Shown here one piece after another: positions 9,644-18,595 of a DNA stretch of 64,000 bases. The notes beneath the pieces were generated by a model that saw only the letters and a program-made list of their open reading frames with translations, was not told the DNA's origin and searched no databases. The stretch comes from Gordonia mangrovi (GTDB taxonomy: Bacteria > Actinomycetota > Actinomycetes > Mycobacteriales > Mycobacteriaceae), in NCBI RefSeq assembly GCF_024734075.1, contig NZ_CP102850.1:4216001-4280000 (forward strand), in the 5' to 3' direction. The first letter of the stretch is position 1. Each line of letters starts with the position of its first letter. The translations under genes were made by a program, and so were the position numbers.

Positions 9644-9995
9644 TACTCACACACCTCCGATCGTCCACGCTATCGAGGAGGCGTGGGGGCGGCGTCGGCG
9701 GTCCCCTACATTCATCGGTCGGGACACGACGTACCTCGCGTTGCGGTCTCGGGACTTCGGGGCACCGCGCACCGAGCGCTCGGTCGGTGATGTTTCCGGA
9801 AACGCACAGGTAAACCCCACGATTGTGAGAATCCCACGACCCAGGCGTATTCTCGGAGGTTTCTCTCGGGCGCCGTCGGTCGTCGAACACCGGCGCAGTA
9901 CTCTGGGATATCCAGCGTGGATTGAATGCGGTACCGGGTGCGCCCCGACAGCGTCGTCGCGGGTGCGTTCCTTCGCACTGACGAGAGAGAGACGC
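9644..9995. promoter_or_regulatory. Divergent control region between the MFS gene and pyc, with palindrome
   Basis: This 352-base gap separates two divergent genes and shows no convincing ORF. It holds a perfect 12-base palindrome, GTTTCCGGAAAC (9792-9803), which could be an operator. A TACTCT hexamer near 9899 is a possible -10 element for pyc. A purine-rich GAGAGAGA (9984-9990) acts as the pyc ribosome-binding site. No known regulator motif was recognised. Confidence 0.4.
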
Positions 9996-12900
9996 GTGTT
10001 CGACAAAGTTCTGGTGGCCAACCGCGGAGAGATCGCCATCCGCGCCTTCCGAGCGTCGTATGAGCTCGGCGCCCGTACGGTGGCGATCTTTCCCTACGAG
10101 GACCGGAACTCGGTGCACCGGCTGAAGGCCGACGAGTCGTATCAGATCGGTACTCCCGGTCATCCGGTGCGCGCGTATCTGTCGGTCGACGAGGTGATTG
10201 CGGCAGCGGAACGATGTGGCGCCGACGCCATCTATCCCGGCTACGGCTTCCTGTCGGAGAACCAGGGTTTGGCGCAGGCGTGTGCCGATCATGGGATCAC
10301 GTTCGTGGGTCCGTCGGCGGATGTGTTGGAGTTGACGGGCAACAAGGCGACGGCGGTGGCCGCGGCGAAAGCGGCCGGGTTGCCCGTGTTGGCGTCGTCA
10401 GAGCCGTCGGCCGATGTCGACGAGCTGTTGTCGGCGGCGGCGTCCATGCAGTTCCCGGTATTCGTCAAGGCGGTCGCCGGTGGTGGCGGTCGCGGGATGC
10501 GGCGGGTGGAAAAGATCGCCGATCTCGGCGACGCCATCGCGGCGGCCTCGCGGGAGGCCGATGCGGCGTTCGGTGATCCGACGGTGTTCCTGGAGCAGGC
10601 GGTGGTCAACCCCCGCCACATCGAGGTGCAGATCCTGGCCGACACCCACGGCAACGTGATGCACCTGTTCGAGCGTGATTGCTCGGTGCAGCGTCGCCAT
10701 CAGAAAGTGATCGAGTTGGCGCCCGCGCCGAACTTGCCGCCGGAGTTGCGGGAGACGATCTGCTCGGATGCCGTCGCCTTCGCCCGCCACATCGGCTACA
10801 CCTGTGCGGGCACCGTCGAGTTCCTGCTCGACGAGAACGGTCAACATGTGTTCATCGAGATGAACCCGCGGATCCAGGTCGAACACACGGTGACCGAGGA
10901 GATCACCGATGTGGACCTGGTGGGTTCGCAGTTGCGCATCGCGTCGGGTGAATCCCTGGACGATCTGGGTTTGTCGCAGGACAAGGTGCAGATTCGGGGC
11001 GCCGCGATGCAGTGCCGGATCACCACCGAGGACCCGGCCAACGGGTTCCGCCCCGATGTCGGGCGGATCACCGCCTATCGCAGTCCTGGTGGCGCCGGAG
11101 TGCGCCTGGACGGCGGCGCGGTCCTCGGTGCCGAGGTGACCGGTCACTTCGACTCCATGCTGGTCAAACTCACTTGTCGCGGAAGAGATTTCGCGACCGC
11201 CGCGCGCCGGGCGCGTCGCGCGGTGGCCGAGTTCCGGATTCGTGGTGTGGCCACCAACATCCCATTCCTGCAGGCGGTACTCGACGATGTCGACTTCCGC
11301 GAGGGGCGGGTCACCACGTCGTTCATCGAGGACCGCCCGTGGCTGCTCACCTCGCGGTCCTCGGCCGATCGTGGCACCAAGATCCTGTCGTATCTGGCCG
11401 ACGTCACGGTCAACAAGCCGCACGGCGAGCGGCCCACCAAGGTGTACCCGCGCGACAAGCTCCCGACGCTGGATCGGGCCACCCTGAAGTCGCCGCCGGA
11501 CGGTTCGCGGCAGCGGTTGCTGGCGCTGGGACCCGAAGGGTTCGCCGCGGATCTGCGTGACTCCACGCGGCTCGGCGTCACCGACACCACCTTCCGCGAT
11601 GCGCATCAGTCGCTGCTGGCCACCCGCGTCCGTACCACCGGGCTGATGATGGTGGCCCCGTACGTGGCCGCGATGACTCCGCAGCTGCTGTCGCTGGAGT
11701 GCTGGGGTGGTGCCACCTACGACGTGGCATTGCGGTTCCTCAAAGAGGATCCGTGGGATCGGTTGGCGCAGCTGCGCGAAGCGGTACCCAACATTTGCCT
11801 GCAGATGCTGCTGCGCGGCGCGAACACCGTCGGCTACACGCCGTATCCGACCAAGGTGACCACGGCGTTCGTCGCCGAGGCCACCGCCACCGGTATCGAC
11901 ATCTTCCGTATCTTCGATGCGCTCAACAACATCGAGCAGATGCGCCCGGCCATCGACGCGGTGCGCGAGACCGGCACCGCCGTCGCCGAGGTCGCCATGT
12001 CCTACACCGGTGACCTGGCCAACCCGAACGAGGACCTCTACACCCTCGACTACTACTTGCGGCTGGCCGAGCAGATCGTCGACGCCGGTGCCCACGTGCT
12101 GGCAATCAAGGACATGGCCGGGTTGCTGCGGGCCCCGGCGGCGACGAAGCTGGTGTCGGCGCTGCGCCGCGAGTTCGATCTGCCGGTGCATGTGCACACC
12201 CACGACACCCCCGGCGGGCAGTTGGCGACCTATCTGGCCGCCTGGCAGGCCGGAGCGTCGGCAGTCGATGGCGCCAGTGCCGCACTGGCCGGCACCACGA
12301 GTCAGCCCGCGTTGTCGGCGATCGTGGCCGCGGCCGCGCACACCGACCGTGATACGGGCCTCGACTTGGCGGCCGTGTGCGATCTCGAGCCGTACTGGGA
12401 GGCGCTGCGCAAGGTGTATGCGCCGTTCGAGTCGGGACTGCCGGCCCCGACGGGACGTGTCTACACCCACGAGATCCCCGGCGGTCAGCTGTCGAATCTG
12501 CGTCAGCAGGCGATAGCGCTCGGGCTCGGCAATCGGTTCGAGGCCGTCGAGGAGGCCTACGCTGCCGCCGACCGCATGCTGGGCCGGTTGATCAAGGTGA
12601 CCCCGTCATCGAAGGTCGTCGGTGATCTGGCGTTGGCGTTGGTCGGCCGCGGTATCACCGCCGACGAATTCGCCGCCAACCCGCAGGGCTACGACATCCC
12701 GGACTCGGTGATCGGGTTCCTGCGTGGCGAACTCGGTGACCCGGCGGGTGGCTGGCCCGAACCGCTGCGGTCCCTCGCGCTGGAGGGACGTGCCGAGGCG
12801 CCGGCCACGACCGAGTTGTCGGCCGACGATTCCCACGCGCTCGACACCCCGGGCCAGAAGCGGCAGCAGACGCTCAACCGGTTGCTGTTCCCCGGCCCCA

Positions 12901-13385
12901 CCAAGGAGTTCGACGATCACCAGGAGACCTACGGCGACACGTCCCGGTTGTCGGCGAACCAGTTCTTCTATGGGCTGCGCTACGGCGAGGAGCACCGGGT
13001 GGAACTCGAGCCCGGCGTGGATCTGCTGATCGGGCTCGAGGCGATCAGCGAACCCGACGAGAAGGGGATGCGCACCGTGATGTGCATCCTCAACGGACAG
13101 CTCCGGCCGGTGCAGGTGCGGGACCGCTCGGTCGATGCCGAGGTGGCTGCCGCGGAGAAGGCCGACCGCGGCAACCCGCATCACATCGGTGCACCGTTCG
13201 CCGGTGTCGTGTCGCTGAGCGTCGACGTCGGTGACGAGGTCGCCGCCGGAGCCGCCATCGGCACCATCGAGGCGATGAAGATGGAGGCCACCATCACCGC
13301 CCCCGTCGGCGGCAAGGTGGCCCGCGTCGCCATCGGCCAGGTCACCCAGGTGGCCCCCGGCGATCTGCTCATCGAGATCGGGTAG
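9996..13385 (+). CDS. pyc: Pyruvate carboxylase
   Basis: Biotin- and ATP-dependent carboxylation of pyruvate to oxaloacetate, the main anaplerotic reaction; cytoplasmic homotetramer. The single chain of 1129 residues has the usual order. Biotin carboxylase covers about 1-450, with the ATP-grasp loop KAVAGGGGRGMR and the EMNPRIQVEHTVTEE site. Carboxyltransferase covers about 540-800, with DTTFRDAHQS metal ligands and HVHTHDTPGG. A PYC_OADA-type tetramerisation domain follows. The C-terminal biotinyl domain has Lys1095 within EAMKMEA. The GTG at 9996 is chosen because FDKVLVANRGEIA is the family N-terminus and a GA-rich site precedes it. Residues translated from further upstream in this frame are not part of the protein. 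A strong stem-loop follows the gene. Confidence 0.96.
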   Translation: MFDKVLVANRGEIAIRAFRASYELGARTVAIFPYEDRNSVHRLKADESYQIGTPGHPVRAYLSVDEVIAAAERCGADAIYPGYGFLSENQGLAQACADHGITFVGPSADVLELTGNKATAVAAAKAAGLPVLASSEPSADVDELLSAAASMQFPVFVKAVAGGGGRGMRRVEKIADLGDAIAAASREADAAFGDPTVFLEQAVVNPRHIEVQILADTHGNVMHLFERDCSVQRRHQKVIELAPAPNLPPELRETICSDAVAFARHIGYTCAGTVEFLLDENGQHVFIEMNPRIQVEHTVTEEITDVDLVGSQLRIASGESLDDLGLSQDKVQIRGAAMQCRITTEDPANGFRPDVGRITAYRSPGGAGVRLDGGAVLGAEVTGHFDSMLVKLTCRGRDFATAARRARRAVAEFRIRGVATNIPFLQAVLDDVDFREGRVTTSFIEDRPWLLTSRSSADRGTKILSYLADVTVNKPHGERPTKVYPRDKLPTLDRATLKSPPDGSRQRLLALGPEGFAADLRDSTRLGVTDTTFRDAHQSLLATRVRTTGLMMVAPYVAAMTPQLLSLECWGGATYDVALRFLKEDPWDRLAQLREAVPNICLQMLLRGANTVGYTPYPTKVTTAFVAEATATGIDIFRIFDALNNIEQMRPAIDAVRETGTAVAEVAMSYTGDLANPNEDLYTLDYYLRLAEQIVDAGAHVLAIKDMAGLLRAPAATKLVSALRREFDLPVHVHTHDTPGGQLATYLAAWQAGASAVDGASAALAGTTSQPALSAIVAAAAHTDRDTGLDLAAVCDLEPYWEALRKVYAPFESGLPAPTGRVYTHEIPGGQLSNLRQQAIALGLGNRFEAVEEAYAAADRMLGRLIKVTPSSKVVGDLALALVGRGITADEFAANPQGYDIPDSVIGFLRGELGDPAGGWPEPLRSLALEGRAEAPATTELSADDSHALDTPGQKRQQTLNRLLFPGPTKEFDDHQETYGDTSRLSANQFFYGLRYGEEHRVELEPGVDLLIGLEAISEPDEKGMRTVMCILNGQLRPVQVRDRSVDAEVAAAEKADRGNPHHIGAPFAGVVSLSVDVGDEVAAGAAIGTIEAMKMEATITAPVGGKVARVAIGQVTQVAPGDLLIEIG

Positions 13386-13400
13386 CCGGCCCCGGTTCGC

Positions 13401-13442
13401 GACAGTTCCCCATGTGGATCGGCATCCACATGGGGAACTGTC
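13401..13442. terminator. Perfect 19-bp inverted repeat between convergent genes
   Basis: Two arms of 19 bases (13401-13419 and 13424-13442; left arm GACAGTTCCCCATGTGGAT) are exact reverse complements around a CGGC loop. It lies 15 bases after the pyc stop, and the convergent hydroxylase gene ends at 13532, so it is well placed as a bidirectional terminator. There is no T-run, as is common in this group. A degenerate third copy of the arm (TGTCAGTTCTCCGTGTGG) follows at about 13470, which suggests a repeat family rather than a plain terminator. Confidence 0.75.
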
Positions 13443-13531
13443 ACTCACGGGGGTGATTTCCGGAGTATCTGTCAGTTCTCCGTGTGGTTGGCTTGGCCGA
13501 TGACGACGAGCGTTCGTCGATCAGCGCGACG

Positions 13532-15145
13532 CTAGCTCGACCGACCGAACCAGCTGACGTCGTCGTTGCCGATGAGGTCGGGGACTGTCCAGCCGTCCAG
13601 GTCGTATTCGGACAGACACTGTTCGGCGAGACCTTTCATGGACTCCACGCCACCGCGGTTCTGCGCGGCGAACAGCAACTCGGCCTTCACGTTCTCGTGG
13701 TTGCCGGAGTAGTTGCGCTCGTAGAGTTCGTGCCGGCCGCCGAACTCCGAGCCGATGGAATCCCACAGTGCTTTCATCACCTTGACGCGGTCGACCGCGG
13801 TGATGCCGTTGGAGCCGCGGACGTATTTGTCGAGGTAGGGCCGTACGTCGGGGCTCTTGAAGTCGGCGGCGCTCGAGGGTAGGTAGATCAGCCCGGAGGC
13901 GACGTCCTGTTCGATGATCTCCTTGATGCGCGGGTAGCCCTGCATCATGAACATCCGGTAGGTGAGGCCGTACTCGAGGCGCGGGATCACGGTGTCACCG
14001 ATCCACGGTTCGGGGTTGTGGGCCATCGCGTCGGTGAGCGTCCAGAACAGGTTGCGCCAGCCGATGACCTCGCCGACGCGGGTCTGCACCCCGCGGAAAC
14101 CGCCGGAACCGGTGGCGTCGAGGGCCTTCATCAGCAGGCCGGCGATGAAGTCGAGTTTCACCGCCAGACGGGTGCAGCCCTGGAAGGTGAACCTCGGCAG
14201 GAAACCGGATTGCGGGAAGAAGGCGTTGATGCGCTCGACGTCGCCGTACATGAAGACGTTCTCCCAGGGCACGAGCACCTTGTCGAAGACGAAGATGGTG
14301 TCGTTCTCGTCCATCCGGCTCGACAGCGGGTAGTCGTATGGGCTGCCCATCACCGCGGCTTGCTCGGTATACGAGGTCCGGCAGATCAGTTTGATGCCCG
14401 GTGCGTCCATCGGCACGGTGCAGATGAGCGCGAATTCCTTCTTGCGGATGGGCAGGCCGTAGTGGGCGATGAAGTTGTAGTTGGTGATGGCCGATCCGGT
14501 GGCGACGACCTTGGCGCCGGAGACGATCAGGCCGGCGTCGGTTTCCTTCTCCACCTTCATGAACACGTCGCCGACCTCGTCGGGCGGCAGCTGCCGGTCG
14601 ACGGGCGGGTTGATGATGGCGTGGTTCCAGTAGAGGACCTTCTCCTGCGATTCGCGGTACCAGCGTTCGGCGTTGGCCTCGAAGGGCGCGTAGAGGTCCT
14701 TGTTGGCGTGCAGGGTGCCCAGGAAGCTGGCCTTGTAGTCGGGGGAGCGACCCATCCAGCCGTAGGTCATCCGCGCCCATTCGGCGATCGCATCGCGTTC
14801 CTTGATCAGGTCCGCCGAGCTGGTCGGCGCCTTGAAGAACGGCATCGTGACGCCACCGTTGCCGGTGTCGGTCGGCGCGGTCACCTTGTCCTTGGTCTCC
14901 GGGTCGTGCATCGAGTCGTAGAGGCGCGCGGTCATCCGGATCGGGTTGCGGAAGGCCGGATGGGTGGTGACGTCGGTGACACGTTCCCCGTGCAGCCAGA
15001 TCTCGCGACCGTCCTTGAGTGACTCGATGTACTCGTCCCCGGTCATGGGGCGGGACGCGAAGTTGCGGGTCTGGTTGGCTGCGCTGTCGGCGGCGGGGTT
15101 GGTGGTCGGTGCGTCGGTGTCGGGCCGCTCGTCGAGAGTGGTCAT
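13532..15145 (-). CDS. Flavin-dependent aromatic hydroxylase, oxygenase component (HpaB/PheA1 family)
   Basis: Large component of a two-component monooxygenase that uses reduced FAD from a partner reductase to ortho-hydroxylate phenols or 4-hydroxyphenylacetate; 537 residues, cytoplasmic. The N-terminus [22 protein letters not shown], the [12 protein letters not shown] region and the [18 protein letters not shown] helix are typical of the HpaB/PvcC family. The ATG at 15145 has GAGG about 8 bases upstream. The gene is 50 bases downstream of the flavin reductase, and an AraC regulator is divergent, the arrangement known (from memory) for PheA1/PheA2/PheR phenol hydroxylases of Rhodococcus. That context favours phenol as substrate, but 4-hydroxyphenylacetate cannot be excluded. 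Confidence 0.87.
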   Translation of the reverse strand: MTTLDERPDTDAPTTNPAADSAANQTRNFASRPMTGDEYIESLKDGREIWLHGERVTDVTTHPAFRNPIRMTARLYDSMHDPETKDKVTAPTDTGNGGVTMPFFKAPTSSADLIKERDAIAEWARMTYGWMGRSPDYKASFLGTLHANKDLYAPFEANAERWYRESQEKVLYWNHAIINPPVDRQLPPDEVGDVFMKVEKETDAGLIVSGAKVVATGSAITNYNFIAHYGLPIRKKEFALICTVPMDAPGIKLICRTSYTEQAAVMGSPYDYPLSSRMDENDTIFVFDKVLVPWENVFMYGDVERINAFFPQSGFLPRFTFQGCTRLAVKLDFIAGLLMKALDATGSGGFRGVQTRVGEVIGWRNLFWTLTDAMAHNPEPWIGDTVIPRLEYGLTYRMFMMQGYPRIKEIIEQDVASGLIYLPSSAADFKSPDVRPYLDKYVRGSNGITAVDRVKVMKALWDSIGSEFGGRHELYERNYSGNHENVKAELLFAAQNRGGVESMKGLAEQCLSEYDLDGWTVPDLIGNDDVSWFGRSS

Positions 15146-15195
15146 GATTGATACCTCTTTCTGATCGATCGATCGTGTCTGGCTATGAAAATGAC

Positions 15196-15762
15196 TCAGG
15201 CGGTGCGGGTTCCGGCCAGATGAAACGGAGTGAAGGTGGTGGTCGAGTCGAACCATCCGGAATGCGGATCGTCGGCGCACAACGTCCACAGCGAGTTCAC
15301 ACTCGGCTCGCCGAGATCGTGAAAGGTGCTGCGGTAGTACAACAGTGGTGACTTTCCGCTTGACGATGCGTCGACGATCTCGCCGATGAAGATGATGTGG
15401 TCACCGCCGTCGTAACTGCGCCACGGCAGACAGCTCAGTGTGGCGGCGGCGCCCTGCAGGACCGGTGCGGTCGGCCCGTCGTCCCACCGTGGACCCGGGT
15501 CCGCCGGCCGACCGGCGAAATGCATTGCGATGTCGAGCTGATCGGCTGCCATGATGTTCACCGCGAAGGGCGCATCGGTCAGATATCCGCAGGCCTTGGA
15601 CTTGCGCGTCAGTGTCACCTGGCACAGGCGTGGTTCGAGCGACACGGCCGTGAATGCGGTGACGGTTGCGCCGTGCGGCTCGCCGTCGGCGTTTGTGCAG
15701 GTGATCACCGTGACGCCGCTGGCGAACTGGCCGAAGACGTTCTGCAGCGCCGTGCGTTCCAT
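15196..15762 (-). CDS. NAD(P)H:flavin oxidoreductase, reductase partner of the aromatic hydroxylase
   Basis: Small component (188 residues) that supplies reduced flavin. The HpaC/PheA2-type flavin reductase fold is recognisable: [34 protein letters not shown] at the N-terminus, RKSKACGYL and [10 protein letters not shown] in the middle, and [14 protein letters not shown] towards the C-terminus. The ATG at 15760-15762 is preceded by AAAGGAG at ideal spacing. It is first in the operon, upstream of the oxygenase, and reads away from the AraC gene. In-frame sequence further upstream overlaps the regulator and is not coding. Flavin preference (FAD or FMN) is not evident. Confidence 0.88.
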   Translation of the reverse strand: MERTALQNVFGQFASGVTVITCTNADGEPHGATVTAFTAVSLEPRLCQVTLTRKSKACGYLTDAPFAVNIMAADQLDIAMHFAGRPADPGPRWDDGPTAPVLQGAAATLSCLPWRSYDGGDHIIFIGEIVDASSSGKSPLLYYRSTFHDLGEPSVNSLWTLCADDPHSGWFDSTTTFTPFHLAGTRTA

Positions 15763-15882
15763 GTGACTGCTCCTTTCGATGATCGCTAATGTGAGGTAGA
15801 ACATATTTCGACGTGAGCCCCTTGACGATCCGCTGAACGCGACAGCGATCCGGAATGCGCGGCGAGGTCGTGAGGAGTGTCG

Positions 15883-16827
15883 ATGAGTCAGCTGCAACAG
15901 CTTCGAATCCCGGGTGATCCGGATTGGGATGCAGCGTCGGATGCGGTGTCCGCGGCCTACTTCCCGCACGTGCTGCGGCCCCACGTCGCCCGCAGCACGG
16001 CGACCGAGGCCGACGTCACCGTCACGGTGCTCGGCCCGCTGCGTATCGCGCGGATCGGATGGGGCGCCGAGGTGTCGATCCACTCCGATCATCCCGGCGC
16101 CTATGGCATCAATGTGCCGCTCGGAGGCGTACTCGAGACGTCGGTCGCCGGGCATTCGGTGGTGTCGACCAGCGGATTGGCGACCGTCAATCCACCCGAC
16201 ACCCCGACCGACATCACCCGCTGGTCGAGTACCTGCACCATCGTCGGCGTCAAGATCGACCGCGACTTCCTGCACCGCGAATTGTGTCGGGTGACCGGAC
16301 TGCCCGATGCGCCCATACCCGATCAGATCGACCTGCGTTCACCTGAAGGCGCGAGTTGGTTCCGCCTGGTGCAGTCGATCGCCGGACAGCCCGACGACGA
16401 CCCGTTGCTGGCCAACCCGTTGATCGCCGAACAGCTCGCCGGGTCGTTGACCGACGCGTTCCTGCTCGCCGCGATCACCGACGACGCCGACGATCACTGC
16501 GTACCACGCCCACGGATCGTGACCCGGGTGCTCGACGCCCTGCGCGCCGACCCGGCCCGTCCGTGGACGGCGGCCGACATGGCCGAGTCCGCCGGGGTGA
16601 GCGTGCGCCGGCTACAGGAGGGTTTCCGGGAATACGTGGGGAAGACGCCCCGCGAGTGCCTGACCGAGATCCGGCTCGCCGCCGTCCACGACGACCTGAT
16701 GCGCGGCACCGCGTCGTCGGTGACCGACGCCGCGATGAAGGCGGGCTTCACCCACACCGGACGGTTCGCCGCCGCGTTTCGTCAACGCTACGGTGTGCCG
16801 CCGTCCGAGGTGCTGCGCGAGCGCTGA
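15883..16827 (+). CDS. AraC-family transcriptional regulator (PheR-like)
   Basis: Transcription activator of 314 residues. The N-terminal ~190 residues match the AraC_binding_2 sensor type, with YGINVPLGG followed by PDTPTDITRWSS. The C-terminal ~100 residues hold two helix-turn-helix motifs: WTAADMAESAGVSVRRLQEGF, and SSVTDAAMKAGFTHTGRFAAAFRQRYG, with the usual PPSEVLR end. ATG15883 is preferred because the GGAG at 15874-15877 is well spaced; the GTG six bases earlier overlaps that site. It is transcribed away from the reductase/hydroxylase operon across a 120-base region (15763-15882), so it most likely activates that operon in response to the aromatic substrate. Confidence 0.85.
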   Translation: MSQLQQLRIPGDPDWDAASDAVSAAYFPHVLRPHVARSTATEADVTVTVLGPLRIARIGWGAEVSIHSDHPGAYGINVPLGGVLETSVAGHSVVSTSGLATVNPPDTPTDITRWSSTCTIVGVKIDRDFLHRELCRVTGLPDAPIPDQIDLRSPEGASWFRLVQSIAGQPDDDPLLANPLIAEQLAGSLTDAFLLAAITDDADDHCVPRPRIVTRVLDALRADPARPWTAADMAESAGVSVRRLQEGFREYVGKTPRECLTEIRLAAVHDDLMRGTASSVTDAAMKAGFTHTGRFAAAFRQRYGVPPSEVLRER

Positions 16828-16832
16828 AACGG

Positions 16833-16882
16833 TTCTGGCCGCACTTGCGGGTTCCGGCCAGGAGTCGAAGGTGCGGCCAGAA
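16833..16882 (+). terminator. Stem-loop after the AraC gene
   Basis: A perfect 12-bp stem, TTCTGGCCGCAC (16833-16844) with GTGCGGCCAGAA (16871-16882), encloses a 26-base loop. It begins 6 bases after the AraC stop codon and precedes the cold-shock gene, consistent with a terminator without T-run. Confidence 0.6.
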
Positions 16883-16995
16883 GCTGTGGCTGCGGCGAGA
16901 ACCTGCCGAGTCGTCGATTGCGCCTGTGGTGTGCAAGGATGGAGGCGCGGGCGCCGTCTGGCGCCCATCTGCATATAGAGAGAAGTACCAGCATC

Positions 16996-17202
16996 ATGGC
17001 GCAAGGAACCGTCAAATGGTTCAACAGCGAAAAGGGCTTCGGCTTCATCGCTCCCGACGACAGCACCGACGGTGACGTCTTCGTTCACTACTCGGCGATC
17101 CAGGGCGGCGGATACCGCAGCCTCGAGGAACAGCAGCGTGTCCAGTTCGAGGTCGAGCAGGGTCCCAAGGGGCCGCAGGCGACCACGGTGACCGGCATCT
17201 GA
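16996..17202 (+). CDS. Cold-shock protein, CspA family
   Basis: Single-stranded nucleic-acid-binding RNA chaperone of 68 residues. The sequence [20 protein letters not shown] contains RNP1 (KGFGFI), and [11 protein letters not shown] supplies RNP2 (VFVHY). Length and the C-terminal [11 protein letters not shown] are standard for the family. It stands alone between two hairpins with a leader of about 110 bases, including an AGAGAGAAG tract upstream of the ATG. Long leaders often give temperature-dependent control in this family, but nothing specific can be read here. Confidence 0.95.
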   Translation: MAQGTVKWFNSEKGFGFIAPDDSTDGDVFVHYSAIQGGGYRSLEEQQRVQFEVEQGPKGPQATTVTGI

Positions 17203-17221
17203 TCCGATTCAGGTCTTCTGA

Positions 17222-17250
17222 CGCCGCCCGGGTGATCCCGGGCGGCGTTT
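17222..17250 (+). terminator. Intrinsic terminator after the cold-shock gene
   Basis: An 11-bp GC-only stem, CGCCGCCCGGG (17222-17232) with CCCGGGCGGCG (17237-17247), has a TGAT loop and is followed by TTTGT. It starts 19 bases after the csp stop and is a classical rho-independent terminator. Confidence 0.9.
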
Positions 17251-17291
17251 GTCGTCTACGACAGCGGTTTTCGGTGTGCGGCGACCGATGA

Positions 17292-17420
17292 TCAACGCTG
17301 GGTGGGGTTGGCGGCGGTGTCGGCGTCGGAGAACTCGAGTTCGGCTGTGGCGAGTGTCGGGTGCACCGCCGTGTCGGTGGTGTCTGCGCAGTGGGAGAAG
17401 ACGGGGTTCTCGCTGGACAT
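17292..17420 (-). CDS. Possible small protein, 42 residues
   Basis: I do not recognise this product. An ATG at 17420 opens a 42-codon frame beginning MSSENPVFSHCADTTD and ending AANPTQR before TGA. In 36 of 42 codons the third base is G or C (my count), which is what real genes here show. The protein is acidic, with a single Cys, and has no signal peptide or membrane segment. No clear ribosome-binding site precedes the ATG, so it is uncertain. The remaining gap on either side (17251-17291 and 17421-17631) shows nothing else I can support. Confidence 0.35.
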   Translation of the reverse strand: MSSENPVFSHCADTTDTAVHPTLATAELEFSDADTAANPTQR

Positions 17421-17631
17421 GGGAATCCGTTCGACGTGGGGATCGAGTGGTGTGCGACTCGAGCGAGTCGGTCCACTGCCGACGTGGCCGCGAGTGCGCG
17501 GAACGATAGGACGTCGGCTTGTCCTCGACCCTACGCTCCATCGCCACCGGCGCGACGGATGCGGTGTGGTGCCGTGTCGGCAGGACGGGCTCTGTGGCCC
17601 GCCCCGAGCGGTCGATCGGGACCCCGACGCG

Positions 17632-17958
17632 TCAGCTCCCGCGGTAGGTGGAGTAAGAGAACGGACTGAGTAGCAGCGGGACGTGATAGTGGCGCTCGGG
17701 ATCGGGGATCTCGAAGCAGATGTCGACCTCCGGATAGAAGGCGGCGACCGCATGGTCGGCGAACCAGCTGCCGGTGTCGAAGACCAGGTGGTAGGTGCCG
17801 GCCACGAGGGGCTCGCCAATCACCTGCCCGATGCGGCCGTCGTCGTCGGTCACGCCGGCCGCGAGCTCGGTGCCGCTCGCGTCCTGCAGTGACACGGCGA
17901 CACCCGTTGCCGGGGAGCCGGTCACGGCATCGAGCACATGGGTCGAGAGTCCGGTCAC
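17632..17958 (-). CDS. uraH: 5-hydroxyisourate hydrolase (transthyretin-like)
   Basis: Hydrolyses 5-hydroxyisourate, the product of urate oxidation, to OHCU; 108 residues, homotetramer of transthyretin fold. Diagnostic features are the N-terminal GLSTHVLDAVTGSPATGV with the catalytic His, the central conserved region ending in ERHYHVPLLLSPFSYSTYRGS, and the terminal YRGS tetrapeptide that separates HIU hydrolases from transthyretins. The GTG at 17958 overlaps the uraD stop by 4 bases (GTGA) and has GGAAGGAG six bases upstream. It works in sequence with the uraD product encoded just upstream. Confidence 0.94.
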   Translation of the reverse strand: MTGLSTHVLDAVTGSPATGVAVSLQDASGTELAAGVTDDDGRIGQVIGEPLVAGTYHLVFDTGSWFADHAVAAFYPEVDICFEIPDPERHYHVPLLLSPFSYSTYRGS

Positions 17959-18491
17959 GCCGGCTCCTTCCGGGTAGAGGTGTCGTCGACGTCGTCGGGA
18001 CCCAGCAGTCGCTCGAGTCGTAGGCGGTTGATCTTGGTCAGCTCGGACCGCATCACGCGTCGCTCGGTTTCCGGGTCGTTCTTGAGTCGTTCGGTCAGGA
18101 TCCCGAGTAGCTCGTCGGCGGACTTGCCACTCGCACACACCAGATAGACGTAGCCGAACTTCTCCTCGTAGGCACGATTGCCGTCGGCAAGCGCAGTCAG
18201 GACCGCGGAGTCGGCGCCGCTGACCCCGGCCTGCTCGCGTTCGGACGACTTGTTGTCGACCTGGCCGCCGATCCGCGGGTGACCGTCGAGGGCTGCGTCG
18301 ATCTCCGCCTCGGGGAGTTCTGCCAGCACCCGGTCCGCGCGATCGAGCAGCGATGCCCTGCTCTCGAACGGTTTGCCCGCCAACACACGGCGCGCCCAGA
18401 TCGAGGAGGAACAGCATTCGAACAGGGCGTGCATGGCCTGTCGGTCCGACAGACGATGGAACCCTTCCAGGCCGATGCCTTCGTTGCGCAC
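17955..18491 (-). CDS. uraD: OHCU decarboxylase
   Basis: Decarboxylates 2-oxo-4-hydroxy-4-carboxy-5-ureidoimidazoline to (S)-allantoin, the step after UraH. The protein has 178 residues. The active-site His lies in GHPRIGG (H71), and the downstream SxxEREQAG segment supplies the conserved Glu (E86). EEKFGYVYLVCASGKSADELL and the C-terminal INRLRLERLL (Arg) match the family. It starts with GTG at 18491 without an obvious ribosome-binding site, 104 bases after the permease gene, and is probably in the same transcript. Compare the second, altered UraD-like domain fused to that permease. Confidence 0.92.
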   Translation of the reverse strand: MRNEGIGLEGFHRLSDRQAMHALFECCSSSIWARRVLAGKPFESRASLLDRADRVLAELPEAEIDAALDGHPRIGGQVDNKSSEREQAGVSGADSAVLTALADGNRAYEEKFGYVYLVCASGKSADELLGILTERLKNDPETERRVMRSELTKINRLRLERLLGPDDVDDTSTRKEPA

Positions 18492-18595
18492 GTCAGATAT
18501 CCCATCACGAGTGGGTGGCCGCAGGCCGGAACCGGTGCCTGCCTGCGACCACCGTAGTTGTCAGCAGATGAGCCCGCGAATCATGGGCCGGTTGT

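Noticed and set aside
8784..9995. Upstream in-frame extension of pyc (about 400 codons)
   Set aside because: It runs antisense through the MFS gene; pyruvate carboxylase N-termini begin at FDKVLVANRGE, and a ribosome-binding site precedes GTG9996.
10398..12470. Long open frame (690 codons) on the minus strand opposite pyc
   Set aside because: Antisense shadow of a high-GC gene; the product is His/Arg/Gly-rich low-complexity sequence with no recognisable domain, while the plus strand is a complete pyruvate carboxylase.
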